Assembly (NCBI RefSeq): GCF_030269925.1
Contig: NC_085116.1
Coordinates: 13,020,001 to 13,084,000, forward strand
Direction of reading: 5' to 3'
From: Bombyx mori
Taxonomy: Eukaryota; Arthropoda; Insecta; Lepidoptera; Bombycidae
DNA: 64,000 nucleotides
A program made the position numbers and the translations under genes. The notes under the pieces are model-generated. The model was not told the DNA's origin and did not search any database. It saw only the letters and a program-made list of their open reading frames with translations. Positions 1-10,789 of this stretch are shown here, piece by piece. Every line of letters begins with the position of its first letter. The stretch's first letter is position 1.

Positions 1-1477
1 CCCGCTGGGCCAGAACCAGCCTGCTGGGTCGGAACGCGATACACCGCCGACCGAGTTGCTCTTCAACAGTATGTTCGGCGACGACAGCGACGACGAAAAA
101 TGCGGACCGCATCGCAGTCCGCAGCCGCCGACGAGCCGTCCCGTCCTCCTGGTGCCAGCGCGCTAGAGTGACGGTAGCGTGCGGTGCAGCCTCAACCCCC
201 TTAGGTCGCCCCGTGACCATCACCGGGAGGAGACTGCCTCCTCATAGGAGCTGGAGCTGGACAAACACCCTCCTCCGACCCCCGGCCCGACGGCGGCGGC
301 ACGGCGCCGAGAGGGAAGAAGAGCTCTCCCTCTCCCGTTCCGCCGCCTCCTTCCGCGAGATGGTGGACTCACAGAAGTCGAGCATCGCCTGCCAGGACTC
401 GTCGCTGCCGAGCATCGTAGCCACGACGGTCGGAAGCGACAAGTCCGGTCCTATTTTTGCAACGAGGACGCGGCGCTGCTCCGCGAAAGCGGTGCAGTAC
501 GCGAGCGTGTGCTCCGCCGTGTCCTCTGCTACAGCCACTGCAGTGGTGGCACTTCGGCGTCAGCTCCCGCCGGGCGACGAGGTGCAGGTAGCGACCGAAA
601 CAGCTGTGTCCCGTGAGCACCTGCGTCGCTCGGAAGGTGAGACGTCCTCGGTCGCGATTCACTCAGTCCGAGAGGACCGGGCGGATCGCCTCGACGGTCC
701 GTCGCCCGTAGGCGGGGTCTGACAGGCGGCGAGACCACGCCTCGAGCACGGCACGCCGAGATTGAAGCTTCCGCGCTCGAACTTCCGCTGCGCCGGGACG
801 CGGCTCCCCCCTGGAGCGGAGATCGCATTGCCACGCGTAATCCGCAGCGAGCGCCTCCGCTTCCAGGTCCCAGGGAGGCGTCCCAGCTAGCACGCACGCC
901 GCCTCGAACGAGACGGTGCGGTATCCATGAACCGCCCTGACCGCAATCGCGCGCTGCGGACGTCGCAACGCCGCAACGTTGTCGCGGGTCAGGGCGTGGC
1001 ACCACACTGGAGCCACGTATAGTGCCATCGACCGCAGCACCCCCGTGTAGAGGCGGCGCACCACCACGTCAGGCCCCCCGACGTTCAGCAACAGCTGACT
1101 CAGCGAGCCGGCGGTCGCCATCAGTCGGGGACCTAATCTTTCAAAGTGAGCGTGGAAGCTCCAACGACCGTCCAGTACGAGACTGAGGTACCGCAACCCG
1201 GTTGCCTCGATCTCGACGCGAACGCCTCCGATCACGAGGTGGGCCCCCTGAGGCGGCGCTCTCCGGGCCCCGTGAAACAACAGGGCCTGGGATTTATCAA
1301 GCGCCACCTCCAGACCCAACCGTCGGATCCTGCCGATGACGAAGGCCACCCCCGCGCAGGAAAGACGAGCAGACTCGCGCAAATCCTTCCCCCGGGCCAC
1401 GACCAAAGTGTCGTCCGCGTAGCAAACTATGCTCAGACCCGGGAGAGGAAACTTGCTAAAACCTACCTTAACAAGAG
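1..1477 (-). pseudogene. R1-clade LINE, reverse transcriptase C-terminal half (decayed, cut by window edge)
   Basis: Minus-strand remains of a non-LTR retrotransposon ORF2. The reverse-transcriptase catalytic box reads VCYADDTLVVARGKD near 1395-1435, followed by the thumb and a region with LRSMALYVAPVWCH. A C-terminal zinc finger is visible as CHHC near 545 and EDTAEHTLAYC near 500. The YADD box with a late CCHC finger is typical of the R1 clade, whose ORF2 copies RNA into target DNA in the nucleus. Two breaks are seen: an in-frame TGA at 663-665 where the frame continues unbroken beyond it, and a frameshift between the two halves of the finger near 540. The upstream part (endonuclease and RT fingers) is absent: at about 1477 the sequence passes into SINE-A-like DNA. 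Bases 1-170 match the 3' end of the same family at 8.1 kb in the opposite orientation, so the element runs off the window at its 3' UTR. It is much more GC-rich than the surroundings. Confidence 0.85.
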
Positions 1478-1625
1478 GAGTGCTTCGCTGAATCCACTCT
1501 GATTAGAATCCCGATCCGGCGAGAAACGCACTGGGTTGTGTCTGTTATTTAATTCACTGAATTAAGTTGCTCGTCGCAGAGTTCGACGTGCAACTTCGTT
1601 AGGGTTCGACGAGAATCTCAAGAAA
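1478..1625 (-). repeat. SINE-A fragment (Bm1-like), diverged
   Basis: Contains the core GATCCGGCGAGAAAC and a degraded CTCGTCG...GTTCGACGAGAA block in the same order as the complete copies at 28.5 and 38.1 kb. It directly abuts the broken 5' edge of the R1 LINE. No poly(A) end is present. Confidence 0.6.
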
Positions 1626-1679
1626 TAATGTTAATTGTTATGAACATATAAAAACCTTAACTATACTGATATCTTAGAA

Positions 1680-1793
1680 CTCATATGTCAAGGTGGGTGG
1701 CGGCATTTACGCTGTAGATGTCTATGGGCTCCTGTAAACATTTAACACCAGGTAGGCTGTGAGCTTGTCCAATCATCTATGCAAAAAAAAAAA
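1680..1793 (+). repeat. SINE-B 3' fragment
   Basis: Begins inside the body (AAGGTGGGTGGCGGC), continues through GTAGATGTCTATGGGCTCC and the AACACCAGGTAGGCTGTGAG block, and ends in an A-run. It is a 5'-truncated copy on the plus strand. Confidence 0.85.
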
Positions 1794-2692
1794 TGCTTCC
1801 CTTCTAATAATCTCCACTGTTGTCTTGACATTAGATTAAAGTCGCGTATGTAATACTTTTTCATTAAACATTACTCAAACAAAGAACTGGAATAAGCGTG
1901 AAAGCTGTCAATCGATTCAAATTCGAAATACTCGTAATGTTTCGTAATTAGACCAGAGAACGGGTAATTTGTGAAAGTTATTAGCTGTCGATTTAATGAA
2001 TGGGCTTTGTAACTGATAACAGGAAATTTGAAGTAGTTTAACTGGAAAAAATATTGTAAATTCTATCTTATCTCTTTATCGGCATTTTCTGATTTATTGA
2101 CATGAAAACATTTTCGAAAATATGATACCCGCTCCGATATGACTATTTTTAATTGTATGATAGAACTACATCCAATAGATAAATCCTGGAGTGCCTATAA
2201 TGGGTATACCAAAGATATCAGAAACCTTTCCTGAAGTCAAATAACAACAAAAGTAACAGTACAGATATTTTTTTGTTTTCATATAAAAGATTATCATTCG
2301 AAATATGAACAAAAAAGTTTAATAGTCTTTGTTAGCCTATTAAATTTTTGGCCTCGACGTTTTTATATTAAGACTATGAAAATATCGGCTTTGAAGGTAA
2401 CAAAAAAATAAAAAAAATATATGACAACACTTATTTCGATGCTATATATATATTTGCTCGTGGCGTTCTGGGTTTTTTTTGGGTAAAAATTCTAACCTTT
2501 GCTTCCTTTACTTCAGTTATCTGAAAACCCGTTAATATATTATTATATCTCTATTATATTTAAATTCATAGATCAAAATTATATAAAAGATCTTTATGCG
2601 AATATATGAAGTTTCTGGGACATCTTATTGTTTACAAATCGAATATAAACAATGTTAGGCTTAATATGGTGTAATGTCGTGCGAGTTAATTT
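1794..2692. other. AT-rich DNA without a recognised feature
   Basis: No ORF of note and no repeat I recognise. Contains short TA runs near 2440-2455. Confidence 0.6.
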
Positions 2693-2980
2693 TTGCCGGT
2701 GCTTTTAGGTACCTCAAGCACCGGTCACCGTTCTCGTCGAACCTGTCGCTTGCGACGAAGAGTTCGGCGAGTAAACTAACCTAAAGACAGAGCCCACTGA
2801 GTTTCTCGCTGGATCTTCTCAGTGGGTCGCGTTTCCGATCCGGTTGTAGATTCTGCGAAGCACTGCTCTTGCTAGGGCTAGTGTGAGCAACGTCCTCAGC
2901 CTAGATCCCCGTGAGCTCACATACTCGCTCTGTTACGCTGACATAGCCTCTAAAGGCTACCAGATAAGGTAGGAAAAAAA
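2693..2980 (+). repeat. SINE-A copy (Bm1-like), 5'-truncated
   Basis: Reads from GCCGGTGCTTTTAGGTACC through GAGTTTCTCGCTGGATC and CCCGTGAGCTCAC to GGTAGGAAAAAAA, so the poly(A) end lies to the right. Compared with the full copy at 28.5 kb it lacks the first 80-90 bases. Confidence 0.85.
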
Positions 2981-3321
2981 CAGTTTTTGCCATCGGACGC
3001 TGTGCATTACGGACGCGAGCTGTGCACATTATACGGGGCGTTTATCAGCACTTACAGTGACACAGAAATTGGTGACGTCCGGAGTCGCACCACGAACTCC
3101 GACCATTATCCAATTCATACCATTTTGTCCTCGCTGCCTGCCAGTTCAATATAACGGGACGTGGAGAGTTTAGTTTATTGTTGATCTTTAAGATAATTGA
3201 AATTGTGAAAGGGATCATTTATTTTAACAAACATTTGTTGGTGTCAGTCAATCGGAACATCAATTTATGGTAAATGAATATGTTTAAATGTTTTAAAGAC
3301 TGAATGAAAAATGCTCAAAGC

Positions 3322-3564
3322 TTTTTTTTTATTGCTATGTGGGTGACGAGCTCACAGCCCACCTGGTGTTAAGTGGTTACTGGAGCCCATAGACATCTAC
3401 AACGTAAATGCGCCACCCACCCTGAGATATAAGTTCTGAAGATCTCAGTATAGTTACAACGGCTGCCCTACCCTTCAGACCGAAACACATTACTGCTTCG
3501 CGGCAGCAATAGGTAAGGCGGTGGCACCCACCCGCGCGGACTCACAAGAGGTCCTACCACCAGT
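3322..3564 (-). repeat. SINE-B copy, short form
   Basis: T-run at the left (poly(A) of the minus strand), then ATTGCT, the GAGCTCACAGCCCACCTGG block, and a right end at CCTACCACCAGT. This is the standard 5' boundary of the short form of the family. Confidence 0.9.
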
Positions 3565-4344
3565 AAAAATACAAAGCACCCAAAGGAACATAAATCTAGT
3601 AGTAGTAAAATCTATAAACATGCTCATCCAAAAGATTATTAGGTATTGTTATGATAAGAACTAAGGTTATAATTCCGTCTCAATATCATTTTCTTTTTTT
3701 ACATATAAAACAAAGAGAAGGACCATATTATATGTTTTTTTTTAATTTCGCTTTCATTTCTATAATCGTATTAAATATTTCCGGCGTGATTTGAATTAAA
3801 TTAATTTTGTAAACCGTTAAGCTGGTTCGGTTCGAAACTCTGACGGTATTAACTGGTTCAGTCGACATTCATCCGACTGTTCGTGATGCCTTATTGTCAC
3901 AATTAAATTACTTGTGCTTAATTCGCTTATATCGATAGCATTGTTATTACAAGGTTATTAAAACACGATTTTTGAATCTGACGTTGAATTGACGTTCAAG
4001 CTGTGGCAGCGTGTATACAATCGTGGTATACAAACCAGAGCTTGTTGTATCTACTCAGATGAAGGTGCGTGAATATTCCATGCGTTCGTATACTGTTCGA
4101 TAAATTCACTTGAAATTTTTTAATCACTGTTGTTTGCACCTGTGTGGATGTTTCTGCTATTACTAATTAAGAATAAACAAGGTAGCGAGCGAATTTACCA
4201 AACAGGTTTATTTTATATACATACAAATTTAGCGCAATAGCAGTGACGACTGTTCATATCAATGGGGCATTCTGGGGTATCATACGTAGCTAGTTTAGTA
4301 TTAAAATGGCATAAGAATTATAAATAAAGCGTTTATATATAATA
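3565..4344. other. AT-rich DNA without a recognised feature
   Basis: No coding signal or repeat I can name in this stretch. Confidence 0.55.
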
Positions 4345-4482
4345 CTAGCTGTCACCGAGCGAGTTCACCCGCGTGGTGAAGGATAAATGTAGCTTTTTTA
4401 AAGATAATAAAACCGTTTATCCTTGGAATGAGATTTTTCGGGATAAAAAGTAGCCTATATATGTGACCTAAAACCATAATTT
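4345..4482 (-). repeat. Helitron-like 3' end fragment
   Basis: On the minus strand the segment ends in GGTGACAGCTAGT, a CTAG(T) terminus of the lepidopteran Helitron kind. It is preceded by a sequence containing GATAAAAAGTAGCCTATA on the plus strand, a motif common in such repeats. The 5' end is not identified. Confidence 0.4.
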
Positions 4483-5260
4483 TAAACAATATTGTCGACT
4501 CCTTGATTCGTTTCGACGTGGTCTTTTCGTTTTGATGTGCTGGCCTTTACAGCGACTGTAGACAGCACAAGTATTAGTATTATCTTTCAATTTACAAAAT
4601 TAAGTTAATCATGAACAGTCTGGTCATCATTTCGCAAATCTTTGTATCGATAATATATTGATGTTAAATTAGGTAATAAACTATATTTTTGCTTTAGTTT
4701 ATTTGCAGCAAACGTGGAAATGAAAGAAATATGTATTATAAGACGTAAAGCTGCTAAATTAGTGAAAGACAAAAACAGGCCAGTGATTACATTTGAAGAT
4801 TCAGCTGTAATACATTAAACGCTACGAGCTGTGTGAGGTAATAAACGCGACGCCAAAGCGAATGAATGGGAAATTAAATAACACATAAGAAACGAAAACA
4901 AAGCGGTACGTGGATACATATTAATTGCGAGTGCGGTAAAAGAAGACGTTAACGATCGGCCGGCTGCCCAGCGGGTTTGGAGCTGTCTCCATTGTAAGAT
5001 TCTTGAGGGTATACGATTTTGGTTTTTTAACAACGAAAATGTTGAAAAACTCGAGCCTACGACCATATTTTCGTATACTTCCGTTAAATGGTAGGTCGAT
5101 CTGGAATAAATAACAAATTTTCAAAATAATTCTGTACCCGACATTATTATTTACGAAAAACATGATGTAGATGATAGATATGTCATTCGCTTCTAAATTA
5201 CTGAAGAACATGATCATACGAAATAAGACATAAAAAGTACATCATGGATTGAATTTACAA
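4483..5260. other. AT-rich DNA without a recognised feature
   Basis: Two overlapping short minus-strand ORFs near 4815-5217 show no family resemblance and no coding bias I would trust. Confidence 0.5.
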
Positions 5261-5575
5261 CCTAGGGGGTTATGCCAGCGTTTAGGTGAGTTCACGGGGC
5301 TCAAGCCGGAAGTGTTGCTAACACTGACCCTAGCAAAAGCAGTGCTTCTCAGAATCTACAACCGGATCGGAAACGCAACCCATTGAGAAGATCCGGCGAG
5401 AAACTCAGCGGACTATATCTATAGGTTAATTCGCTCGACGACCGGTGCTTGTGGTACCTAAAAGTACCGTTAATGGATCGGGAGGATCCGTAATGACGTG
5501 TTTTGGGCGACATCGATTATTTATCATTTGGTTTATAGGATCGGGCATGACTACAGGATCGGGTATGTCTGTGGT
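5261..5575 (-). repeat. SINE-A copy (Bm1-like), diverged
   Basis: Contains GAGTTCACGGGGCTCAAG, the GATCCGGCGAGAAACTCAG core and GATCGGGAGGATCCGTAATG in the order of the complete minus-strand copies. Its poly(A) side at the left is eroded. Confidence 0.8.
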
Positions 5576-7270
5576 AAGACGTATTGTGCATAAGTACGTT
5601 CCGGTACCAATACGATCCGATTCCAATAAGATTCAATTTTCTACCGTTAGCTATGTGAACGGCTATATTAAATTTAATTGATCATAAAATCGTGTGATCT
5701 TACTAATGCAATTTCTATGAAGTCAACATATTTTTTTTTTGTTATCCAAATTTCTCACTAACGTTTTAGACTTGCAGTATCTGTAGCCAAAAGTATTTGT
5801 TGGGTAAGTTAATCAAAATACATACTCGTCGAATAGTATGAATGCATTGTCGGGATAATATTGTTAATGGAAACGTTGCCTAGAAGTGGGATTACCAGTG
5901 GAGTTAAAGTTTTCCAGTGAAGATCAATTAGACGTGTACCCAGCGGGATGTTATTTTGATCCGATTTCAATGTTTTAAATTGTCCTATAAATCTTCTTGT
6001 TGATACATTTATTTTACATTTCGAAGGAAATTCTCTCATTATTATTAATGCTCATACTACTCATACTAATTTTATATTTATTTGACTTCTCTTAAGACTA
6101 AGATTTTTTTATCTAATATTAAACTACGTAATCCTATTCTCCCCGATAAAGCTTGTACAAATCTGTCTACAATACGACCCGGTGCTGATATACTACTGAC
6201 GGATAGTAGTGAGTAGTATAGAGTAGTTAGTAGTTCCAAAAGAGGTCGGGTCCTATCTTATGATTGATTTGGCATGTCTAGGACTACTAGATTAATGTGG
6301 ACTTTTAATTTATAATATGAAAGTCATCACAAAATCGTAACGTTTCCTCCGTACATTTTGTTAATTGCTTTTGAAACCTCCTATAGCTAAAAATATAGAA
6401 TCCACCTCCCACATTTAAATTTTTAAATTTTTGTATAAGGACAAATTAATATATATATATCTTCGAGTAAAACAAGTATATGTATGGGCTAAGATCTTGG
6501 CTAGTCCTTTTTTAACATGATTGAATTGGTATATACTTTGTCTGCTTTATCTCTTATAAGTTATCTTAAGTTGTGTGAATATTTTACGCAAACATGGTCG
6601 TAAAACACTAAAGGTAGTCTAAATTAAAGGTACAGTGTATAATACGTTCAGTTGGAAATGTGAGTAATATGTCCTTTCAGTATTTTCACAATTCCATAGT
6701 CCATTTACAAAACAAAATCGTGTTACACAAACAAGCGTTCGCTCATTCAAGTTCGTTCAGTCGAGAGCCACGTTTTGTTTGTGCTCACAATGAACAACGA
6801 CACCAGGCAAGATTGATTCGGCTTTTGTCAACGAAGTGTTGTTTTGAAAACGGTGTCGCGTTTACCAATATGCAACATCGGCTGTAATTTCAAGCGAAAG
6901 TGCTCGATACCGTGGTTAGCTTTGGGAATATTGTATTGTTCTAAGTGGAGTCTGATATTGATATTTTTCAAAGTATAACAGGACACCTGTTTAAAGGAAT
7001 TTCGTCAAAAGCTGGAGATTGAATAATCGTCAACAACCTACCACTGGGTAGCTTTGATACGTTTTATTTCTTAAATTTGTCAACGGGCTCACACCTGATT
7101 TAAAGTACATAGTTCACACGCTGGGGTTGCGGATAAATAAATGCTCCATCAAAGTACAACTTACAACTGTATTAGCACTTAGAATGCTTAAAACACTTCG
7201 CAAACACTTTAATATTCTTAATTCACTTCTTCCACTTCGCTTCAGGTAATTGGTTCGCTGTTTCGCTTTA
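5576..7270. other. AT-rich DNA without a recognised feature
   Basis: Several ORFs of 60-78 codons occur here, none with a recognisable domain. They are what chance would give at this base composition. Confidence 0.5.
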
Positions 7271-7463
7271 GCCCACTGAGTTCTTCGCCGAATCTTTCAG
7301 TGGGTCGCGTTCCGATCCGGTGGTAGATTCTGCAAAGCACGGCTCTTGCTAGGGTTCGTGTTAGCAACGTCGTCAGGTCTGAGCCCCGTGAGCTCACCCA
7401 CTAGTTAAGGTTACGCTGAAATAGCCTCTCAAGACTGTCAGCTCAGATAGGAAAAAAAAAAAA
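7271..7463 (+). repeat. SINE-A copy (Bm1-like), 5'-truncated
   Basis: Starts at GCCCACTGAG, runs through TCAGTGGGTCGCGTTCC and CCCGTGAGCTCACCCAC, and ends GATAGG plus a 12-A run. The start point is the same as that of the copy inside the Gypsy LTR at 57.0 kb. Confidence 0.85.
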
Positions 7464-7485
7464 TCGCTTCGAGTGGTTTCGAATA

Positions 7486-7749
7486 CTAACTGACTGCATG
7501 CCATTTCTGCAACGCTTTTATAGTCGATACGACATCCCTAGATTCGTCGAGAACATTCCTCACAAGTCGAGTACCTTCGATGTGTGTTTCCGCTATCTGA
7601 CAATAGACGGCGTTGTACTCCGCGAGCGTTCTAAATGCTACTAGATCCTTCGATATTCGTTCGGCTATTTGACGATAGATGGCGTAAATCTTACCGGCGT
7701 AACAGTAATTATCGAAACCTATAGATCTCGATGTAAATGCGACCACCAT
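7486..7749 (-). CDS. Unrecognised 87-aa ORF with an internal 24-residue repeat
   Basis: A minus-strand ORF with ATG at 7747-7749. I do not recognise a family. The predicted protein contains two related blocks, AIYRQIAERISKDLVAFRTL and AVYCQIAETHIEGTRLVRNV, 24 residues apart. At DNA level the blocks share most of a 23-base core (7590-7612 and 7662-7684) with a 72-base spacing, which is a whole number of codons. Both blocks look helical, with a regular spacing of hydrophobic residues. No signal peptide or membrane segment is seen. It lies between a SINE-A poly(A) end and a LINE 3' fragment, with no promoter or splice context I can defend. It could be a host exon, an element remnant, or a chance ORF made longer by a tandem duplication. 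Confidence 0.25.
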   Translation of the reverse strand: MVVAFTSRSIGFDNYCYAGKIYAIYRQIAERISKDLVAFRTLAEYNAVYCQIAETHIEGTRLVRNVLDESRDVVSTIKALQKWHAVS

Positions 7750-8075
7750 GAGTCTTAATTATATTGCGATTCAACTATCTCATAAAGCCACAGGTGACTT
7801 GCTTTATGGTAAAAATAGGAAAATTGGTAGTATTAAGTGCGTATGTAATTTTGCAAGAGGAAGCTGCGCCTGTGTCAGTGCTGAGAACTATGAGCGCCAG
7901 TATCTAGTTATCATCAAGAGAGCCGTCGATATAAAACTGATCAAATCCATTAATATAAATATATTAATGTACTGCCTTGTTTGTGTCTAAGTGCACAAGG
8001 AGCACTTAATTATTATATAGTAGTGTGTTAATGAGGGTATTTGATCTTCTTTTAATAAAAACAATTGCTAAATGC

Positions 8076-8606
8076 AGGTTGTATAGCAACGGTAGCAGCC
8101 TCCCCCCGGTGAAGGTCAAGGGGCGACCTGAGGGGGTGAGGCCGCGCGGCGCGCTACCAGCACTCTAGCGCGCTGCCGTGGAGTGAATAGAGCGACCGGT
8201 CGACGGTGTATCGCGTCCCGACCCGGCAGGCTGGTTCTGGTCCAGCGGGGTATTCCGGGACACCAGCGGCACCGTCTGGGCGGCCCGACGGGCTGCCGTA
8301 CCGAGACGGCCGACGTTTCAGAGCCTTCGATTCGCCTCAAAGGCTCCGTCGGCTGGGCGTCCTTGGGGTGAGCCGCGCCGTCTGATTGTAGTGTTGACCG
8401 CGGCAGCCCCCCTACCTCATTCGGGTTCTGCACTCGCAGGGGAGTCGTTTAGTGGGTGGGCCCTAAAATCCTTGGGCCCGCAGTCTGCTCATAACACCAT
8501 GCAGATCGTTGAGTCTCACATACCCCGAGCGCCCCTTTTGCGCGGGGACCTCGTAGGAGGTTCGGCCCTCTACCCGAAAAAATAAAAAATAAGGTTGTAT
8601 AGCAAC
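8076..8606 (+). mobile_element. R1-clade LINE 3' end, 5'-truncated, with perfect 15-bp target-site duplication
   Basis: The insert (8091-8591) is GC-rich and matches the 3' end of the LINE at 1-200 in the opposite orientation, for example the CAGGCTGGTTCTGGTCCAGC stretch. It ends in CGAAAAAATAAAAAAT. AGGTTGTATAGCAAC occurs on both sides (8076-8090 and 8592-8606) as an exact direct repeat. Only the very end of ORF2 and the 3' UTR are present. A dead-on-arrival copy from target-primed reverse transcription is the natural reading. The exact duplication suggests a fairly recent insertion. Confidence 0.92.
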
Positions 8607-8625
8607 AGACACACAGTGAACTATA

Positions 8626-8705
8626 TTTCATCCCATGTCATCTCATCTCATTTCATTTCATTTCACTCCATACTCTCCCATTCTCTCCACACTCATATAT
8701 CATTT
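8626..8705 (+). repeat. TCATT/TCATC-type low-complexity tract
   Basis: Interrupted repeats such as CATCTCATTTCATTTCATTT, then CACTCCATACTCTCCC and a segment ending ATCATTTTTCAT. The same order (CATTTCATTTCACTCCATA then ATCATTTTTCAT) recurs at about 48770-48810, so it may be part of a dispersed repeat and not a simple microsatellite. Confidence 0.6.
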
Positions 8706-9247
8706 TTCATAAAAATAAGAATATACATTGAAATAAGACATGACCTAAAGGTTTTAGTTACCAGGTCATAAAATCCCTTAAAAAAAGTGAACTGACTTGT
8801 TACCCGACACATGCGCTTAAGTTCATAATTCACATAATAAAACATAATATATATTATATCGATAAATATCTAATCATAATAATAAATATCAAACAAGTTC
8901 TATATAAAGACACTACATAAACCGAGATATTTATTGTACTTCGACAGCAAGGGTGTCACAGGCGACATATAAATCTACGACTAATGCATTATTAATATCG
9001 ACGTAAAATAGAATTATTTTTATCGCAAGACGGTAATCTGCTAATGCAACGAGATTTATTCTTGTTATAAAAGAGTATAGGTAAAAATTTATGATTTTTT
9101 TGTAAAGAAACTGGGTTGAGATACCAAAACAAACATAATGAGAATGGTTAAAAATCAACTTGAAAAGGAATTATTTTTCATTAAGTAATACAATACAGCT
9201 CGTTTCTCTTCCGATTTTAAGCTATTACCGCAGCCCGATAACACTAT
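8706..9247. other. AT-rich DNA without a recognised feature
   Basis: A 75-codon minus-strand ORF here has no recognisable feature. Confidence 0.5.
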
Positions 9248-9487
9248 ACTGGTGGTAGGACCTCTTGTGAGTCCGCGCGGGTAGGTACCACCACCCTATT
9301 TCTGCCGTGAAGCAGTAATGCGTTTCGGTTTGAAGGGTCGTGCAGCCGTTGTAACTATATACTTGAGACCTTAGAACTTATATCTCAAGGTGGGTGGCGC
9401 ATTTACGTTGTAGATGTCTATGGGCTCCAGTAACCACTTAACACCAGGTGGGCTGTGAGCTCGTACACCACTCTAAGGAATAAAAAA
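9248..9487 (+). repeat. SINE-B copy, short form
   Basis: Starts ACTGGTGGTAGGACCTC and ends CACTCTAAGGAATAAAAAA, directly next to the TA target of the mariner element. The mariner therefore landed in or beside the SINE-B tail. Confidence 0.92.
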
Positions 9488-10789
9488 TAACTAGTCAGGT
9501 CATAAGTATTGTCACACAGTAAAAACTTTTCTTTTAGAATGCTGGCCACAAAAAAGTTTATTGAATTCGAATTTCGAATTGTTCATGAACATAAAAATGT
9601 ATACTTTTAGAATTTTACTCATTTTTAAATATGGAGTGGACGCTTAAAGAAGACCGTGTTGCATTGCATCGTTGCGGTTACGCGCCAATTCAAATTTTTA
9701 ACATACTGAAAAATTTGAATATAACCAAAAGATTCGTTTATCGTACCATCAAACGATACAATGAAGACTCTAGTGTAGATGACAGGTCAAGAAGTGGTCG
9801 CCCTCGGTCTGTTAGGACTCCAGCAGTGATAAAAGCTGTGAAGGCGCGAATTCAAAGAAATCCCAAACGTAAGCAGAAACTGTTGGCCCTTCAGATGGGG
9901 TTAAGCAGAACCACGGTGAAAAGGGTGTTAAATGAAGACTTAGGGCTTCGGGCATATCGAAGAAAAACAGGACATCGTTTGAATCCTCGTCTAATGGACC
10001 TGGGACTGAAGAGATGCCGCGCTTTGTTGAAGCGGTACGCGGGAAAAAAATATCGGGAAATTCTTTTTTCGGATGAAAAAATTTTTACCGTAGAAGAGAG
10101 CTACAACAAACAAAATGATAAGGTGTACGCACACAGTAGTGAAGAAGCGAGCAACCGTATTCCGCGTGTCCAACGAGTTCATTTTCCATCCTCGCTCATG
10201 GTATGGTTGGGAGTTTCTTATTGGGGCTTAACAGAGGTACATTTTTGTGAGAAAGGTGTAAAAACGAATGCAGTTGTGTCTCAAAATACAGTCCTGCCGA
10301 ACCTTGTGGAACCTGTTACTCATACCATATTCAATAACAGGCACTGGGTATTCCAACAAGATTCGGCGCCAGCTCATTGAGCGAAGAGCACACAAGACTG
10401 GCTGGCGGCGCGTGAAATCGACTTCATCCGGCACGAAGACTAGCCCTCCTCCAGTCCAGATTTGAATCCGTTAGATTACAAGATATGGCAACACTTGGAG
10501 GAAAAGGCGTGCTCAAAGCCTCATCCCAATTTGGTGTCACTCAAGACATCCTTGATTAAGGCAGCCGCCGATATTAACATGGACCTCGTTCGTGCTGCGA
10601 TAAACGACTGGCCGCGCAGATTGAAGGCCTGTATTCAAAATCACGGAGGTCATTTTGAATAAACTTTGGTGTCATAAGAATCTATGTTTTGTTAATATCA
10701 TTTTGGTATATGAATGGTTACATAATGAATAAACTTGTTTCAATTATTTTACATTAAACATGTGACAGAATTTATGACCTGACTAGGTA
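9488..10789 (+). mobile_element. Complete mariner-type transposon (DD37D) with TIRs and TA target duplication
   Basis: The element spans 9490-10787, about 1.3 kb, flanked by TA on both sides (9488-9489 and 10788-10789). The left TIR begins CTAGTCAGGTCATAAG at 9491. The right TIR (10761-10786), reverse-complemented, begins CTAGTCAGGTCATAAA; over 26 bases the ends differ at only a few positions. One transposase frame fills the middle. Size, TA duplication and single ORF fit the Tc1/mariner superfamily, which moves by cut and paste. Confidence 0.93.
9631..10662 (+). pseudogene. mariner transposase, D37D group, two nonsense codons
   Basis: A single frame of 344 codons including the stop, close to the usual mariner length of about 345. 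The N-terminal paired helix-turn-helix region (residues about 1-110) is split by a GRPRS linker at 57-61. The catalytic residues are visible: D148 in FSDEKIF, D244 in FQQDSAPAH, and D282 in SPDLNPLDY. Counting through the frame gives 37 residues between the second and third aspartates, which places it in the D37D (maT-like) group and not the classic D34D group. Two in-frame stops interrupt it, TGA at 10378-10380 and TAG at 10441-10443, both between the second and third catalytic residues; no frameshift is present. A truncated product would lack the last aspartate, so this copy should be inactive, although its TIRs could still be used by an enzyme supplied elsewhere. Confidence 0.93.

Noticed and set aside
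168..722. 184-codon plus-strand ORF over the LINE
   Set aside because: It is the antisense of the R1-type LINE ORF2; GC-rich DNA leaves several frames open. The minus strand carries the recognisable YADD box and zinc finger.
4815..5217. Two overlapping minus-strand ORFs of 83 and 98 codons
   Set aside because: No domain and no neighbouring signals; expected by chance and one overlaps the other out of frame.
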